Below, one piece after another: positions 23,694 through 34,024 of a stretch of 35,605 bases of DNA. Every line of letters begins with the position of its first letter. Within the stretch, counting starts at the first letter, position 1. The notes below the pieces were generated by a model. That model was not told the DNA's origin. It saw nothing but the letters and a program-made list of their open reading frames with translations, and ran no database searches. Source of the DNA: Chrysochromulina tobinii (Eukaryota > Haptophyta > Prymnesiales > Chrysochromulinaceae); NCBI GenBank assembly GCA_001275005.1, contig JWZX01001991.1, forward strand, positions 1-35,605, given 5' to 3'. A program made the translations under genes and the position numbers.

Positions 23694-25471
23694 CATCGAG
23701 GTAGTACCCCAACCCCTGGGCCCCACGCTTGAAGACGTACCCAATGCGAGCGCCCCCAAACTTGGCCGCCTGGACGAAGGCGGCGGTGGCGCTCGGGACG
23801 GCGCTCGTGCTGGCGGCGGCGGTGGCGGTGGGCGTGGCTTCCTTGGCTTCCTTGGCTTTCTTGGCTGGCTTGGCTGCCGCTTTCGCCGCCGCGGCTGCCG
23901 CCTTCGCCTCCGCTGCCTCCGCTGCCGCCGCTTTCTCCGCCGCCGCCGCCGCCGCCTCCGCCTCCGCCGCGGCCGCGGCCGCCGCCGCCTTGAGCCTGCT
24001 CTTGCTCAGCGCCGCCTCGGCCTTGGCTGCTTTTTTGTTGATTGATTTGGTAAGGAGATTGCGCACCGCATCAAGCTGCTGCGGCGCCGGTGCAGACGCC
24101 CGCGACGACGCCGCGCCCGCGCCGCTGGCCACGGCGGCGGCGGCGCCCGCGTCGGCGCTGCCCTTGCCAGCTCTGGCTGCCTTGGTGTCATTGACGCTGC
24201 CGCCTGCCTTCGCCGCTGCCGCCTTGGCGTTGCCCACCTGCGGCGTCACGCCCGCCTTGGCATTGGTGGGAACGTTCACACCCGCGTTCACACCCGCCTT
24301 GGCCTCCTCCTTCACGTTCACACCCGCCTTGGCCTCCTCCTTCACGTTCACACCCGCCTTGGCCTCCTCCTTCGCGATCGCCGCCGCCTTCTCAAGCCGT
24401 TGCTGCAGAGCGTAGAGCCGAGGGCGCGGTGGTGAGCACTGGCATGCAAGGCAGGTCATCAGAGGCCATCAACGTACCTGCAGCTCGTAGAGTTGCTTCC
24501 CGAGGGCGCTGTGGTGAGCACTCGCATGCAAGGCAGGTCATCAGAGGCCATCAACGTACCTGCAGCTCGTAGAGTTGCTTCCGGTTACGCTCGTGGGTCG
24601 TCTTCGCGCTGGCCAAGTCGAAGACACGCTCAGCGAGCCACCCCAACGGTCGCGGCAGCGGCACCTCCTCGTCGTCCTCGTCGTCCTCGTCCTCGTCGTC
24701 CTCGTCGTCCTCCTTCTCGTCCGTCTCGTCCTCCTCCATGTCCTTCCCGTCCGCCTTGCCCCGCCGCCGCGTCAGAGGCTCAAGGACGCCATTGACCACC
24801 CGTTGGATAACAACCGAATCCTCCGCGACGCCCAGCAGCGCCACAAAGGGCTCGAGGAGCACGCAGACGGCCTTCTCGGTGAGCCCGTCGGCCGCCTCGC
24901 GCCCCGTCGCCACGATCGCCCAAAAGTAGTCTGCCATGAAGAAGCGGATCGAAGCAGGGCACTCGACATTCAACGGTCCCGCTGAGAGTGCCGCGGCGAA
25001 CGCTTGCAGCTCGTCGTCGGACCAGCCGGACTCGCGCACGCGCGCGACGCAGTGGACGAGCGACCGGCGGATCAGCTTGTAAAACTTGTCGAGCCGCAGC
25101 CGGTCGATGCCGGTCCACTCGCGCACCATCGTCTGCCAGAAGACGCGCACGAAGAGCCACTCGCGCCCTGGGGCCACCGAGTGGACGAGGCCGCCGAGCT
25201 TGTCGGCGAGCTCGGCCTGGACCTTGGGCTTGTCCGAGTGCCACATGCAGTAGAAGAGCGCCTTCCAGATCTTTCGCAGCTCGAGCTCCTCGATGTCGTG
25301 CGCGCGCCGCAGGTACCGCTCGAGCGCTTTGACGGCCTTGTCGCGAACGTCCTTGTCGCTGGATGCCAGCGCCTGGCCAAATTTGGGCGTCGGCCCAGAG
25401 AGAGCGGCCTCCTCGGGGCGTGGCCGCGACGAGGTCGGCGAGGTGGTCGCAGGGGCCTTCTTCTTGCCCAT
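23425..25471 (-). CDS. RRP1: Ribosomal RNA processing protein 1 (RRP1/Nop52), two exons
   Basis: Exon 1 is 24560-25471 and exon 2 23425-24402 (minus), ~629 aa. The N-terminal ~215 residues are the Nop52/RRP1 domain: KFGQALASSDKDVRDKAVKA, KIWKALFYCMWHSDKPKVQ, and DRLRLDKFYKLIRRSLVHC. RRP1 is a nucleolar factor for 27S/32S pre-rRNA processing and 60S assembly. An acidic run (residues ~245-275) and LGWLAERVFDLASAKTTHER follow. The first frame would stop three codons after LYELQ. A donor CAG/GTACGT there and an acceptor CTCTGCAG/CAACGG, both phase 0, join LYELQ to QRLEKAAAIAKEEAKAG. Exon 2 is Lys/Ala-rich, has KEEAKAGVNV repeats and poly-Gln, and ends GVGKKRKAA, a nuclear/nucleolar signal. I chose MGKKKAP (25471) rather than the Met 14 codons upstream. 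Confidence 0.82.
23632..23697. repeat. CTG/CAG trinucleotide repeat encoding poly-Gln in RRP1
   Basis: About twenty CTG-type triplets on the plus strand, interrupted by CCGCCG, are read as Gln with two Arg on the minus strand. Confidence 0.92.
24403..24559 (-). other. RRP1 intron containing a second copy of its own 5' splice junction
   Basis: 157 nt from GTACGT (24559) to CTCTGCAG (ends 24403). The length is not a multiple of three and an in-frame TGA follows the donor, so removal is needed. Nothing in the sequence suggests exon skipping. The internal junction copy makes it a possible two-step (recursive) intron: 82 nt (24559-24478), then 75 nt (24477-24403). Confidence 0.65.
24419..24582. 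repeat. 82-bp tandem duplication spanning the RRP1 exon-intron boundary
   Basis: Two nearly identical units (starts 24419 and 24501) each contain the end of exon 1 (sense GGAAGCAACTCTACGAGC plus TGCAG), the donor GTACGT and the intron body. A third, diverged partial copy (CTCTACGCTCTGCAG) forms the acceptor. Confidence 0.88.
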
Positions 25472-25872
25472 GTGTCTCGCGCGAGCGTCGGGTCCGGCCA
25501 CTTGTTCAGGCACGTCGCCGTGTTCACCACGGCGCCTCCATCAAATTCGTAAGGCGAGCACATACGGGAAAATGTACGAATCATTCTCGCGCACTCGCGA
25601 GTTTCTATTCACGCTCTTAAAGAGTCCGGGTCGCGTTGGACGACCTTCCGGGACATGCCTTGCGGCCCCGTCGCACCCATCCGAGAACACAATCGAAAAC
25701 GAGCCTGTAGAGAAGCGGTGCTTCAAGAATCGCGAAGTAACGGTCTACCGGTACGTGCTCCATGCTTCGTCTGGAATGGAAAACCGAGCGTCCCACTGTC
25801 GCGTCCCAGCAAACTTGCCAGAGTCCTCGCCCTTCATCCCTCCTCCGCAGAGGGACGACGGAAGGAGAAGCA
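25472..25872. promoter_or_regulatory. Divergent promoter region between RRP1 and the AP2/Tudor/RING gene
   Basis: 401 bp between two head-to-head start codons as modelled. The last 111 bp are open in the frame of the downstream gene and could be coding if its upstream ATG (25762) is used. No TATA-like element is certain. Confidence 0.35.
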
Positions 25873-27604
25873 ATGCCGAGGCGCAATGAACGCGCACCGT
25901 CTGGAGCTGACTGGCTGGCGCCGGAAGCGGCCGTCGAAATCGTCATGCAGGACGAGGGTCTGGTCGGCTCGCGCTATCCAGCCATCATTTTGTCTGTTGA
26001 CCACGCCCAGAAGCAGGCTCGGGTTGAGCACGAGCAGTTACTTGAGGATGATGCTGCAGATGCACCACTTCGCGAGAACGCATCATTCGCGCAGATCACA
26101 CCACGCCCGCCACCGCCACCCGCCGATTTTGCCAAGAGCCTGTGCGTTGGCATGCCACTCGAAGTTTTCCATGAAGATGGATGGTGGGAGGTGACCCTGC
26201 ACGAAATCAAGCGCGGCAGCAGTTCGCAGATCAACTATCTGGTCCGGAACGACATGTACCGCACCAAGCGCTGGGTTGGCGTGGATGCGTTGCGGCCGCG
26301 GTGGCGCTTCTCGAGTGGCCACTGGCGAGCTGGAAGCGTCCCTGGCCCCGACGCAGAGGAGGCTGAGGAGGATGAGGCGGAGGAGGTGGAGGAGGCGGAG
26401 GAGGAGGAGGAGGCCGAGGAGACGGCGAGAGCCCCAGCGCCGCAGCCGCTCACGGCAGACGAGGCCAGGGCGGCCGCGGCGGCCGAGGGGCTCGAGCTGG
26501 TGCCTTCGTCGAAAGGTGAGACGGGCTTCAAGGGCGTGACCAGGAGTCATGGCAAGTACACAGCGCAGGTCTGGGAGAACAAAGACAAGCTGCGCTATCT
26601 CGGCATCTTTGCGACACCGGAAGAGGCGGCCTTGCACTACGCGAGGCATATCGGGGCGGAGCAAGCGGCGTTGGAGGCGGCGAAGGCGGCGAGGGCGGCG
26701 AAGAAGAGGGGAGGTTCTGTGTCGCGGGATGATGATGTCCCCCCAAAGGAGCTTCCTGATGAGGATGCGAAAAGGAATGCGCTGGCTTCAACAGAGAGTG
26801 CTAGCCGACCGAAGCGGCGGGCAGCAGTTGCGGCTGTTGAAAAAGCTGGCCGCTGCCTTCAGATAGAGAAAGCTACCATTGAAGAGGCATGCTATGGCAT
26901 GCCAATTACAGTTCGTCAGCCGCAGCCGTTTTATGTCGGCCAACGCGTAATGGCACGCTATGGATTTGATGCCGCCGCCGTCCGCAAGCCCACCCGCTTC
27001 TATCCTGGCGTGGTGCGCGCAGTGCATACGGCGCCCGGCGAATCAGCGTGCTATGATATCGAGTACGACGACGGCGATCGTGAGGTTGGCGTGCGGGCAG
27101 ATCTGGTCCGTGACGTTTCAGGCGACGCCGATAAGAGAGTGTGCGCTGCCGCCGTCCCCTGGCAACTGCCATCGCTGTACCAAAGTGCGCCGAAGGAAAA
27201 GAGCACCGTGCCACAGCCGCTCACGCGTGAAGAGGCCAGCGCGGCCGGGCCACCCTTGCTCAAGCGGCCCCCGGGGCGTGCGCCTGGGGGGAAGCAGTGG
27301 GATCCGAGGGCTGGGTGGGTACCAGTAGAGGCGGCGGAGGAGGTGGCGGAGGAAGAGGCGGCGGAGGAAGAGGCGGCCGAGGCGGAGGCCGACGCCGAGC
27401 CGATGAACAGCGAAGGCGAAGGTTGCGATTTGGGTTCCACTCTGGGGCCCGTGGCGGCGCCAAATATAACTCGGTGTGAGCAACTAGGCCCCGAGCGCGA
27501 CCTCGAGCAACAACCACCGCTGCCGCCAACGCCGCCTCCACCGCCGCCTCCGCCGTCAACTCCACCGCCGCCTCCACCGCCGCCTCCACCGCCGCCGCCG
27601 CCTC

Positions 27605-27635
<31 letters not shown>

Positions 27636-30600
27636 TCCACCGCCACTACCATCACTGTGGCAGCCTCCACCTGATGCTCTAAACTTGCCCATTCGGCAAT
27701 GGCTCGATACAATCTATCCTAATTTTGGCAATCTGTATGGCCCTGCGCTCGAAGCCGCGGGCTACGATGAACTCTTGCTCATCGACGGCGATGACGAAGA
27801 GTTCAACGAGATGATGAAGACGCTTCGGGAGTCGACCGGGAACAAGAGTGCACACTTTAGGAAGATAGAGAAGGCAGCACGAAAGGCCCTGGGCCTTCCC
27901 CCCGGCCTGAGCCAGCCTCACGCCGCGCCTGAGGCTGCCCCGAACCAGCCTCATCCGGCCACTTTCACGACCTCTCAACCCGTTTCCTCAGCTACCGTAC
28001 CCGAGGCTGCGGCCAGCCAGCCTCTACCAGCTGCCGCGCCTGAGGCTAGGGATCTCGCCCTTGCGCCTCCTGATGCTTTCACACCGATGGCGATCGCTTC
28101 AAAAACCACCTCATCAGAGCTTGAGAGTGCCGCACCGTCACATGCGGATACAGCGGAGGCGGAGGCGGCGGAGGCAGCTGGTATGGAGGAAGTGGAAGAG
28201 GCGAGAGAGGAGGAGGCGGCCGATGAGGAGATGGAAGCGGAGTCGATGAACGCCGTATCCACCACGTCAACGAACCTCGGATATTTGAGGGCTGAGGCAG
28301 AGGCATCCGAAGCGAAGGCGGCAGCCTTGAGCTCTGAGGCAGAGGCAGCCGAAGAGAAGGCGGCAGCCTTGGCCACCGAGGCTGAGCAAGCGGAAAAGGA
28401 GGCGGTCGGCCTCGCGCGCAAGGCCACGCCACCCGTGCTGCGGCTCACGGTGGTGGGGGAGATGGACAAGACCACAAAGGACACCGAAGTCCCAGCGAAG
28501 ACGCCGGCGCTGGCGGCGCTGCCGGAGCGCCAGCCTCCGATGGCTATCGCTTCGGAATCCACCTCCGACAAGGCCGATCTGATCCAGTGCGGTCGCGAGG
28601 CAATTGCGAAGAGCTCTTCAGCAGGAAGTGCACCACTGTCATCAGGAGAAGAGCCGGCCGCCGCCCAAGCGCCGCCTCCTGCATGCGCTCCCGCTGCAGC
28701 TTCCGCCTCCGCCCCCGCCCCCGCCACTGCCGTCAGGCCGGCTTCAGGTCACGATGTTTTGGTCGGAGCGGGATTGGACAGCGATGATGACGAGCTTCCC
28801 CTAAACGGCAGCCGCAAGCTGCCACGCACATGCTCCTCACCGCCTGCGCAGAAAGACCTTGAGAATGCAGATACAGCGGTGGCGGATGCAGTGAAGGCGG
28901 TAGAGGGGGAGGAGGAGTCAGAGGCGGCCGATGCGGAGATGGAAGCGGAGTCGGAAGCGGAGTTGACGAGTCAGCAGATGATACCCACCACGTCATCCGA
29001 AGCGAAGGCGGCAGCCTTGAGCTCTGAGGCAGAGGCAGCTGAAGCGAAGGCGGCAGCCTTGGCCACCGCGGCTAAGCAGGCGGCAAAGGAGGCCGAGGAG
29101 GCGAAGGCACGGGCCTCAGCGCTTGAGGCCACCAAGGCGGAGGCTGCACGGGCAGCCAGGGCTCAGGCGGAGGCGGCGGATGGGGAAGTGGAGGCGGGCG
29201 AGCGAGCGGTCAATCTTATACTTGGACTAACAGACCCTGGTCAGGCTGGCACTGCCACCGATGCGCCGCCGACTATCGCTTTGCCCGCCGCACAGCCGAT
29301 CCCCATCTCACCGGCCGAGGGGCCACCAGCTGCGGTCGGCGACCGCATGGAGCTCACTTATTTTGACGAGGGACTATTCGACAGATGTCGACCCGACCGA
29401 CAGATGGAAGAGGAGCGCGACAGATGGGGTCCCGACAGATGGGATGAGGTCAAGATTGTCGCGCTCGAAAAGGAAGGCGATGCCGACGCCGTCGCCGGCA
29501 AGCCCACAGGACCGCGCGCTCTCGTGACCTACACGGCGTACCCCGGAGAAGACCAGAAGTGGGTGTCATTCAATCGGCTACGACCCGCGCATCCCGCGAC
29601 GCCTACCGCGTGGACGCGCCGGCTTATAAAGGGCGACCAGGTCGAGCTCTTCTATGAAGGCGGCTGGTGGGAGGTTCAGTACCTCTGCCGGACAAAGAAG
29701 AAGCAAAGCCTCGTGCTCGCCGTGCGCTATGGAATAACGCACGAGGTGAATGCTCTGCAGCTGCGTCCAGGCTGGCAGCGCCGCGCTTCCGATGGCGAGT
29801 GGACGCTCATGCTTGGCGGCGTGGCTCGTACCGTCGCCGAGGTTGAGTCGATGCTTCACTCCAAGGCCTCATCGAACACCTCATCGAACGGAGAGATGAG
29901 GCTCCCTGCGAGCACTCCGGCGACAGATGGTACTGCTGCCGTCGCTGCCGCCGCTGCCACCGCGGCGCTATCGACACCAGACCTCGAGCAGTGTATCATC
30001 TGTGATCCCGAAGATGCCGGACGTCTTGGATACACTACCTGCTGCTCGAATTTGATTTGCTTCAAGTGTTTCAGGAAGCCGGGTATGGCGGGGTTCGAGG
30101 AGGCCGTCGCCTCAGATGACGACTCACAGGATGTCCATCAGCCAAGTCGTTGCCCATATTGTCGAGAACCTTTCAAAAGCTTGTCTCCCAGTCGCGCGCT
30201 CAACTCGATGCGATCAACTCGACGTTCACAGCGGGAGGACTTGATGTCAAAGACGCCTGGCGAGGAACTATTAGCAGGAACTATTAGCATCTTTGCACGC
30301 GATCTATGGACGAAGTGCAAGGTGGTCGAGTTCAATCCTCATCTGCGAGTCCATCGTATTGAAGGTCGTGACTTGCATCGGGTTGCCTCATCGAACACCT
30401 TCTGGGTGGATTTACAAAGAGATCCCGACAACTTGCTCGTGTCGATGCGCAAGCTTGCGCTCGAAGAAGCAGGATTGGCCAATGCAGGGCAAGATCCCTC
30501 GTCGCTGCCACAAGGTGCCCAACCGTATCGATGGGTGACTGGGACGGTGTGCTGGGCAGTGGGGACAAGCTGCATGAAAGAAGACCGACACACAGGGATA

Positions 30601-31611
30601 CATGAAAATGACTTGGGAGGAGTGGACAGTTCAGCGACTGCAAATCGAGACAACGACGGAGGAAGCCGCAGAAGCCTCAGAGATCGCAGTGGCAGTGGAA
30701 CCGCGCTCGATGAATCGTCAAAAACTGCCCCCCGTAAACGACCTGCAGAAGCTAGTTGTTCTGTGGATCCGGGTGCATCAACGTGCCCACGTAAGCGGTG
30801 GACTTTTGGGTCTGAAAAAGAGGGCAGTGATGACGATGATGACGAGTGCCCAAACCGTGCTGCGCTGGGTGCCAATGACAATACGGGCATTCGAGCTCCA
30901 ATCTCGAGCTCCAATCTCCCATCTCGAGCTCCAATCTGCGAGGAAGGGTATTGCGAGCTCGAATGCCCGTATTGCCATAAGCATTATAACCTCGCGAAAC
31001 GTATCCCCATGCAGCTAAGGCCGTGCGAGCACCAGATTTGCAACCTATGCCTACCTAAGTATACTCAGAAGGGCACTTGCCCGATGTGCGAAACAGTCCT
31101 CGACGACTCACAGCCTTCGTGTGAGGATGGCGTTTTGGTTGCAGAGCTTCGTCGCCTTAACGAGCGTACTTCCATGTTGACCGCAACAGCGTCGACCGTC
31201 CTCCAACTTGCTGCGGCAAAGGCACAACGTGCAGCCCTGAGCGCCGCTCCGCCCGCTGCAACGTCTGCTGATCAGCCCGCGGGCGGTGGGTATTCATGTT
31301 CACAGCCCGCGGGCGGAGGGCCAGCTGCAACGCTCACACTCGCTTCTGCAGGCGTGCAGGAGCACCGCCAACGGGACGACGCGATGCTTCGGTGGGCCAA
31401 GGAGCGCGGGCAGGCGGGGGTGCCATGGGCCCAGCACTGGGCGAGCCCATTGGGCGAGCCCGTATCGATGGCGACCGAGCTCGCGCGTCGAGATGCGAAG
31501 GCCGAAGCGGAGGGGACGGACGACTCCTTTTCGGGGCTGCGCGACGAGGATGAAGACGACGCAGGCGGCGGAGCAGCGGCTGAAGAGGAAGACGACGCCA
31601 TGGGCGACTGA
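25873..31611 (+). CDS. AP2 / multi-Tudor (Agenet) / SAM / dual RING-finger giant protein
   Basis: 1912 aa from the Met at 25873. A Met at 25762 adds 37 residues with poorer codon use. In order: a Tudor-like repeat (~13-57); an Agenet-like repeat with GMPLEVFHEDGWWEVTLHEI (~90-147); an AP2/ERF-like domain, GFKGVTRSHGKYTAQVWENK and LRYLGIFATPEEAALHYARH (~215-262); a Tudor with GVVRAVH and YDIEYDDGDREVGV (~355-414); a poly-Pro run (~547-597); a SAM-like domain (~605-670); Ala/Glu-rich coiled coil with repeated SEAEAAEAKAAALAT (~760-1110); a second Agenet pair with GDQVELFYEGGWWEVQYL (~1150-1310); RING 1, CIICDP...CCSNLICFKCF...CPYCREPF (~1370-1435); and RING 2, CPYCHKHYN...CEHQICNLCL...CPMCETVL (~1693-1743). 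It is probably a chromatin reader with ubiquitin-ligase activity. That role is inferred from domains alone. Confidence 0.78.
27505..27657. repeat. (CCGCCT)n tract encoding poly-proline
   Basis: CCG/CCT/CCA triplets encode roughly 45 Pro with a few Ser/Thr between the third Tudor and the SAM-like domain. Confidence 0.9.
30875..30978. repeat. 24-bp inverted repeat flanking the RING-2 start
   Basis: The left arm 30875-30898 and right arm 30955-30978 are reverse complements with one mismatch. The central 20 bp (GAGCTCGAATGCCCGTATTG on the right) match perfectly. Between them CTCGAGCTCCAATCT recurs. The right arm encodes ELECPYCH, the first Zn knuckle of RING 2. Confidence 0.9.
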
Positions 31612-32105
31612 GCCGGTCCGGCTTATCTTTAGCCTTTACAGCCGAACTTCAACTTGAAATGCACGTCGGTGGACCTCGCTCGGCCTGCTCCGAGGTCGGA
31701 CGCGAGATAAAATGGGCGCTAAATTCGGAAGTAGCGGACGGCTAGGAATTGCGTTGTGATGCTTTCTTCCGGTACTTTGCGACCGACGCACTATCCGTCG
31801 ATCCGCCTACGAGTACGACGGTACCACATGGTGCATGGTGTTAAGGTCGTGCGATGGTGTGCGTGTTTCTTTAATATTTTTAATATTTCACGGAGAGAGA
31901 ACTTCGTTCGTTCCTGTCCCGCCTCTCGCAAGAGATCAAGCTCACCACTGAGGTGTGGTTGTGCGACTCGACTCAGGTACCTCCGCCTACTCATTCTTTA
32001 CTCATTCAGCCGTACCGTACTGATGTCCTCATGACTGTCCTGTGTGTGCAATGGGGTCCAGCCCCGGTCGAAATGATTTCTGCTGAAATAAAAACGATAT
32101 ATTAC
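31612..32105. other. Convergent 3' intergenic region
   Basis: 494 bp between the stops of the AP2/Tudor/RING gene (plus) and the TBL-like gene (minus). Relatively AT-rich patches lie at 31865-31895 and 32080-32110. The latter includes AAATAAAAACG on the plus strand, which could be a poly(A) signal, though weakly supported. No gene is seen. Confidence 0.45.
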
Positions 32106-34024
32106 TCAATCCCGCCGATTAAGCATGCTCACCAGCTGGCGGTTGAGCGCCTCGTAAACTTCACAGCGATAGTGAAAATTGTCCGTGTACGGCTTGTAGC
32201 CGTGCGGCCTCGCCGTGCCCGTCGGATCGCCCGCAAGCGGTGAAGCCTCACGCAACAACAGATCTTGGAAGCCGGACTGGTTCTGTCTGAAGGGAAGCAC
32301 GAGCGACGATGCCCAAAGCGCATCGGTGGTACGGAAGGCATCAAGAAGCTCCCAGCCAGTCTCGTTGAGCAAGTCGCGCCACGTTTGGTCGCAGCTCGGG
32401 CCGTTGGAGCAACCGCGTGTCTCGCGCACCGTGTCTGATGTAGAGAAGACCTGGGCGAGTGTTGGGTAGGGTGAGGGTGCGCATGAGAATATGGGCGTGC
32501 GTTCAGGAGTGTGCATGGGAGGCAGATCCATGCGAGCTCAGGCCAGATCCATGCGAGCTCCGGCCAGATCCATGCGAGCTCCGGCCAGATCCATGCGAGC
32601 TCAGGCTAGAGCAGCCACGCTTGCACGATGGCAGCAGGCGCGTGATGGCGCGGTCGCGCGCGTGTGCGAGAATAACCGAGGATGGCCGCAGCCCAGCCCT
32701 CCCCTTCGCGTCAACCTGGGCACTGCCCTGTCACTCACTGCTCCTCTCGGGCAATCAGTGGCAATCAGTGGCAACTCCCCTTCACGTCAACCTGGGCACT
32801 GCCCTGTCACTCACCGCTCCTCTCGGGCAATCAGTGGCAATCAGTGGCAACTCCCCTTCACGTCAACCTGGGCACTGCCCTGTCACTCACCGCTCCTCGC
32901 GGGCAATCAGTGGCAATCAGTGGCAATCAGCATGCACTCACCGCCCCTCGCGGGCAGCTCTTGAAGATCGCGTGACCACTCGCGCCCACCAGCTGCTTCA
33001 CCGCATGCATGAACCGCCGAAGCTCGTCGAGGTCCTTGTCGGCGGGCGTGTACCATGGGCCCATCCCAAGGACAAGCGCGTCACCCTCGCGCAGCAGGTG
33101 GCGCATCCGTCCAGTCACATTGGTCCAGCCGTTGAACACTTGCGGCGTTGCCTTGCACTGCGGGCTGAGAAGGCTTCTGGCACAAGCGTCGCCAGCGGCG
33201 CGGCGGACGGCGCTAAAGCCTCTGGACCACGTCGTGTCCTCCTCTCGCACAAGGCTCAGCAGGCTCGGGCCGGATAATTTCAGGAAGGCGAGTCGAGCAC
33301 TGCCGAGCTCAAACCAGCGGTTCTCCATTCCGCGCTCCTGGTTGCACTCGCAGACCTCGCGGCCTTCGAGCAGAGTCGTGCTTTGGTTGTGAAAGGCAGC
33401 CCACTTGAGTGTGAGCCACGTTGAGTGCACGCCACGCCGTGCGAGCCACTTGGCGTGGCTCGCATTCAAATCGTTGGAGCGCCATGGGACTGTCGTTTTG
33501 CTCAGTGGCACCGAAACGTTCGTGGAGCTCTCGCTGCATATGCTGAACGCAGCGTCGCGTGGTGACCTCGGATACGACCCGGAGCTCAGCATCATCGCGA
33601 GCGACAGGTACTGGTAACGCGTATTCGAGTCTCCCATGAAATAAGTGGTGCGTCCAGCGAGGCTACGTGGCGGCCACCCAGGCACATGGCGGCCAAGTTC
33701 CTCGTGCGCCAAGTTTTCTTCCGAGAAGGTGAGCCTTCCATCTGAGAGTGACCAATGAAGCGGCGAAGATGGCGCGATGACGGCATTGCAATACCCGTGC
33801 GCGACGCTCGAATTCACGCGCCTCACCACACGGTTTGCCGGGTGGTTGGTCAGAACCCTCTCGCACTCAGTCGCAGGTAGACGGTCCTCGCACGAGCTGC
33901 CATTGACTGCAATGCAGAAGCCACAGGTCCTCTGGCAGTGGGAGCATGCGAAGGTGGTCGCTGTGCACGATGTCGGCGCTGCACCCAGCGGTAACTGCGG
34001 TAGTTGAAAGCAGGGTTGTGCCAT
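32106..34024 (-). CDS. GDS...DxxH acyltransferase/esterase-like protein (TBL / PC-esterase type), two exons
   Basis: Exon 1 is 32942-34024 and exon 2 32106-32450 (minus), ~475 aa. Exon 1 has a Cys-rich start (FACSHCQRTCGFCIAVNG) and then TTYFMGDSNTRYQYLSLAMM, with the GDS catalytic motif of trichome-birefringence-like/PC-esterase proteins. DALVLGMGPWYTP follows. Exon 2 supplies the matching end: YKPYTDNFHYRCEVYEALNR, where the Asp and His (DxxH) complete the triad. Each exon alone lacks half of the active site, which supports the join. The donor is GCG/GTGAGT and the acceptor CTCGCCCAG/GTC after a pyrimidine-rich run, both phase 0. The family O-acetylates cell-wall or surface glycans in the Golgi. 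Several N-glycosylation sequons fit a luminal enzyme, but no signal anchor is present. A 5' exon may therefore be missing, or the upstream Met at 34117 may be used. Confidence 0.7.
32451..32941 (-). other. Repeat-rich intron of the TBL-like gene
   Basis: 491 nt, GTGAGT to CCCAG. Its 5' part is TGATTGCCAC decamers within a 76-bp tandem unit that repeats the exon-1 edge and donor. Its 3' part includes four 21-bp units (32523-32606). The length is not a multiple of three, and a TGA follows the donor within four codons. Confidence 0.7.
32523..32606. repeat. 21-bp tandem repeat, four copies, in the TBL intron
   Basis: The unit CAGATCCATGCGAGCTCAGGC (third base from the end varies A/C) begins at 32523, 32544, 32565 and 32586. 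Confidence 0.92.
32697..32955. repeat. 76-bp tandem repeat with embedded decamers and splice-donor copies
   Basis: GTCAACCTGGGCACTGCCCT recurs at 32710, 32786 and 32862 (period 76). Each unit carries two or three GGCAATCAGT decamers and, on the sense strand, GAGCGGTGAGTG or a near copy, matching the real donor region GGGGCGGTGAGTG at 32941. Confidence 0.88.

Noticed and set aside
32106-32531. Exon 2 of the TBL-like gene as an independent small gene
   Set aside because: It starts with intron-like sequence, holds only the DxxH half of the active site, and has a good acceptor in phase with the donor of the upstream exon.
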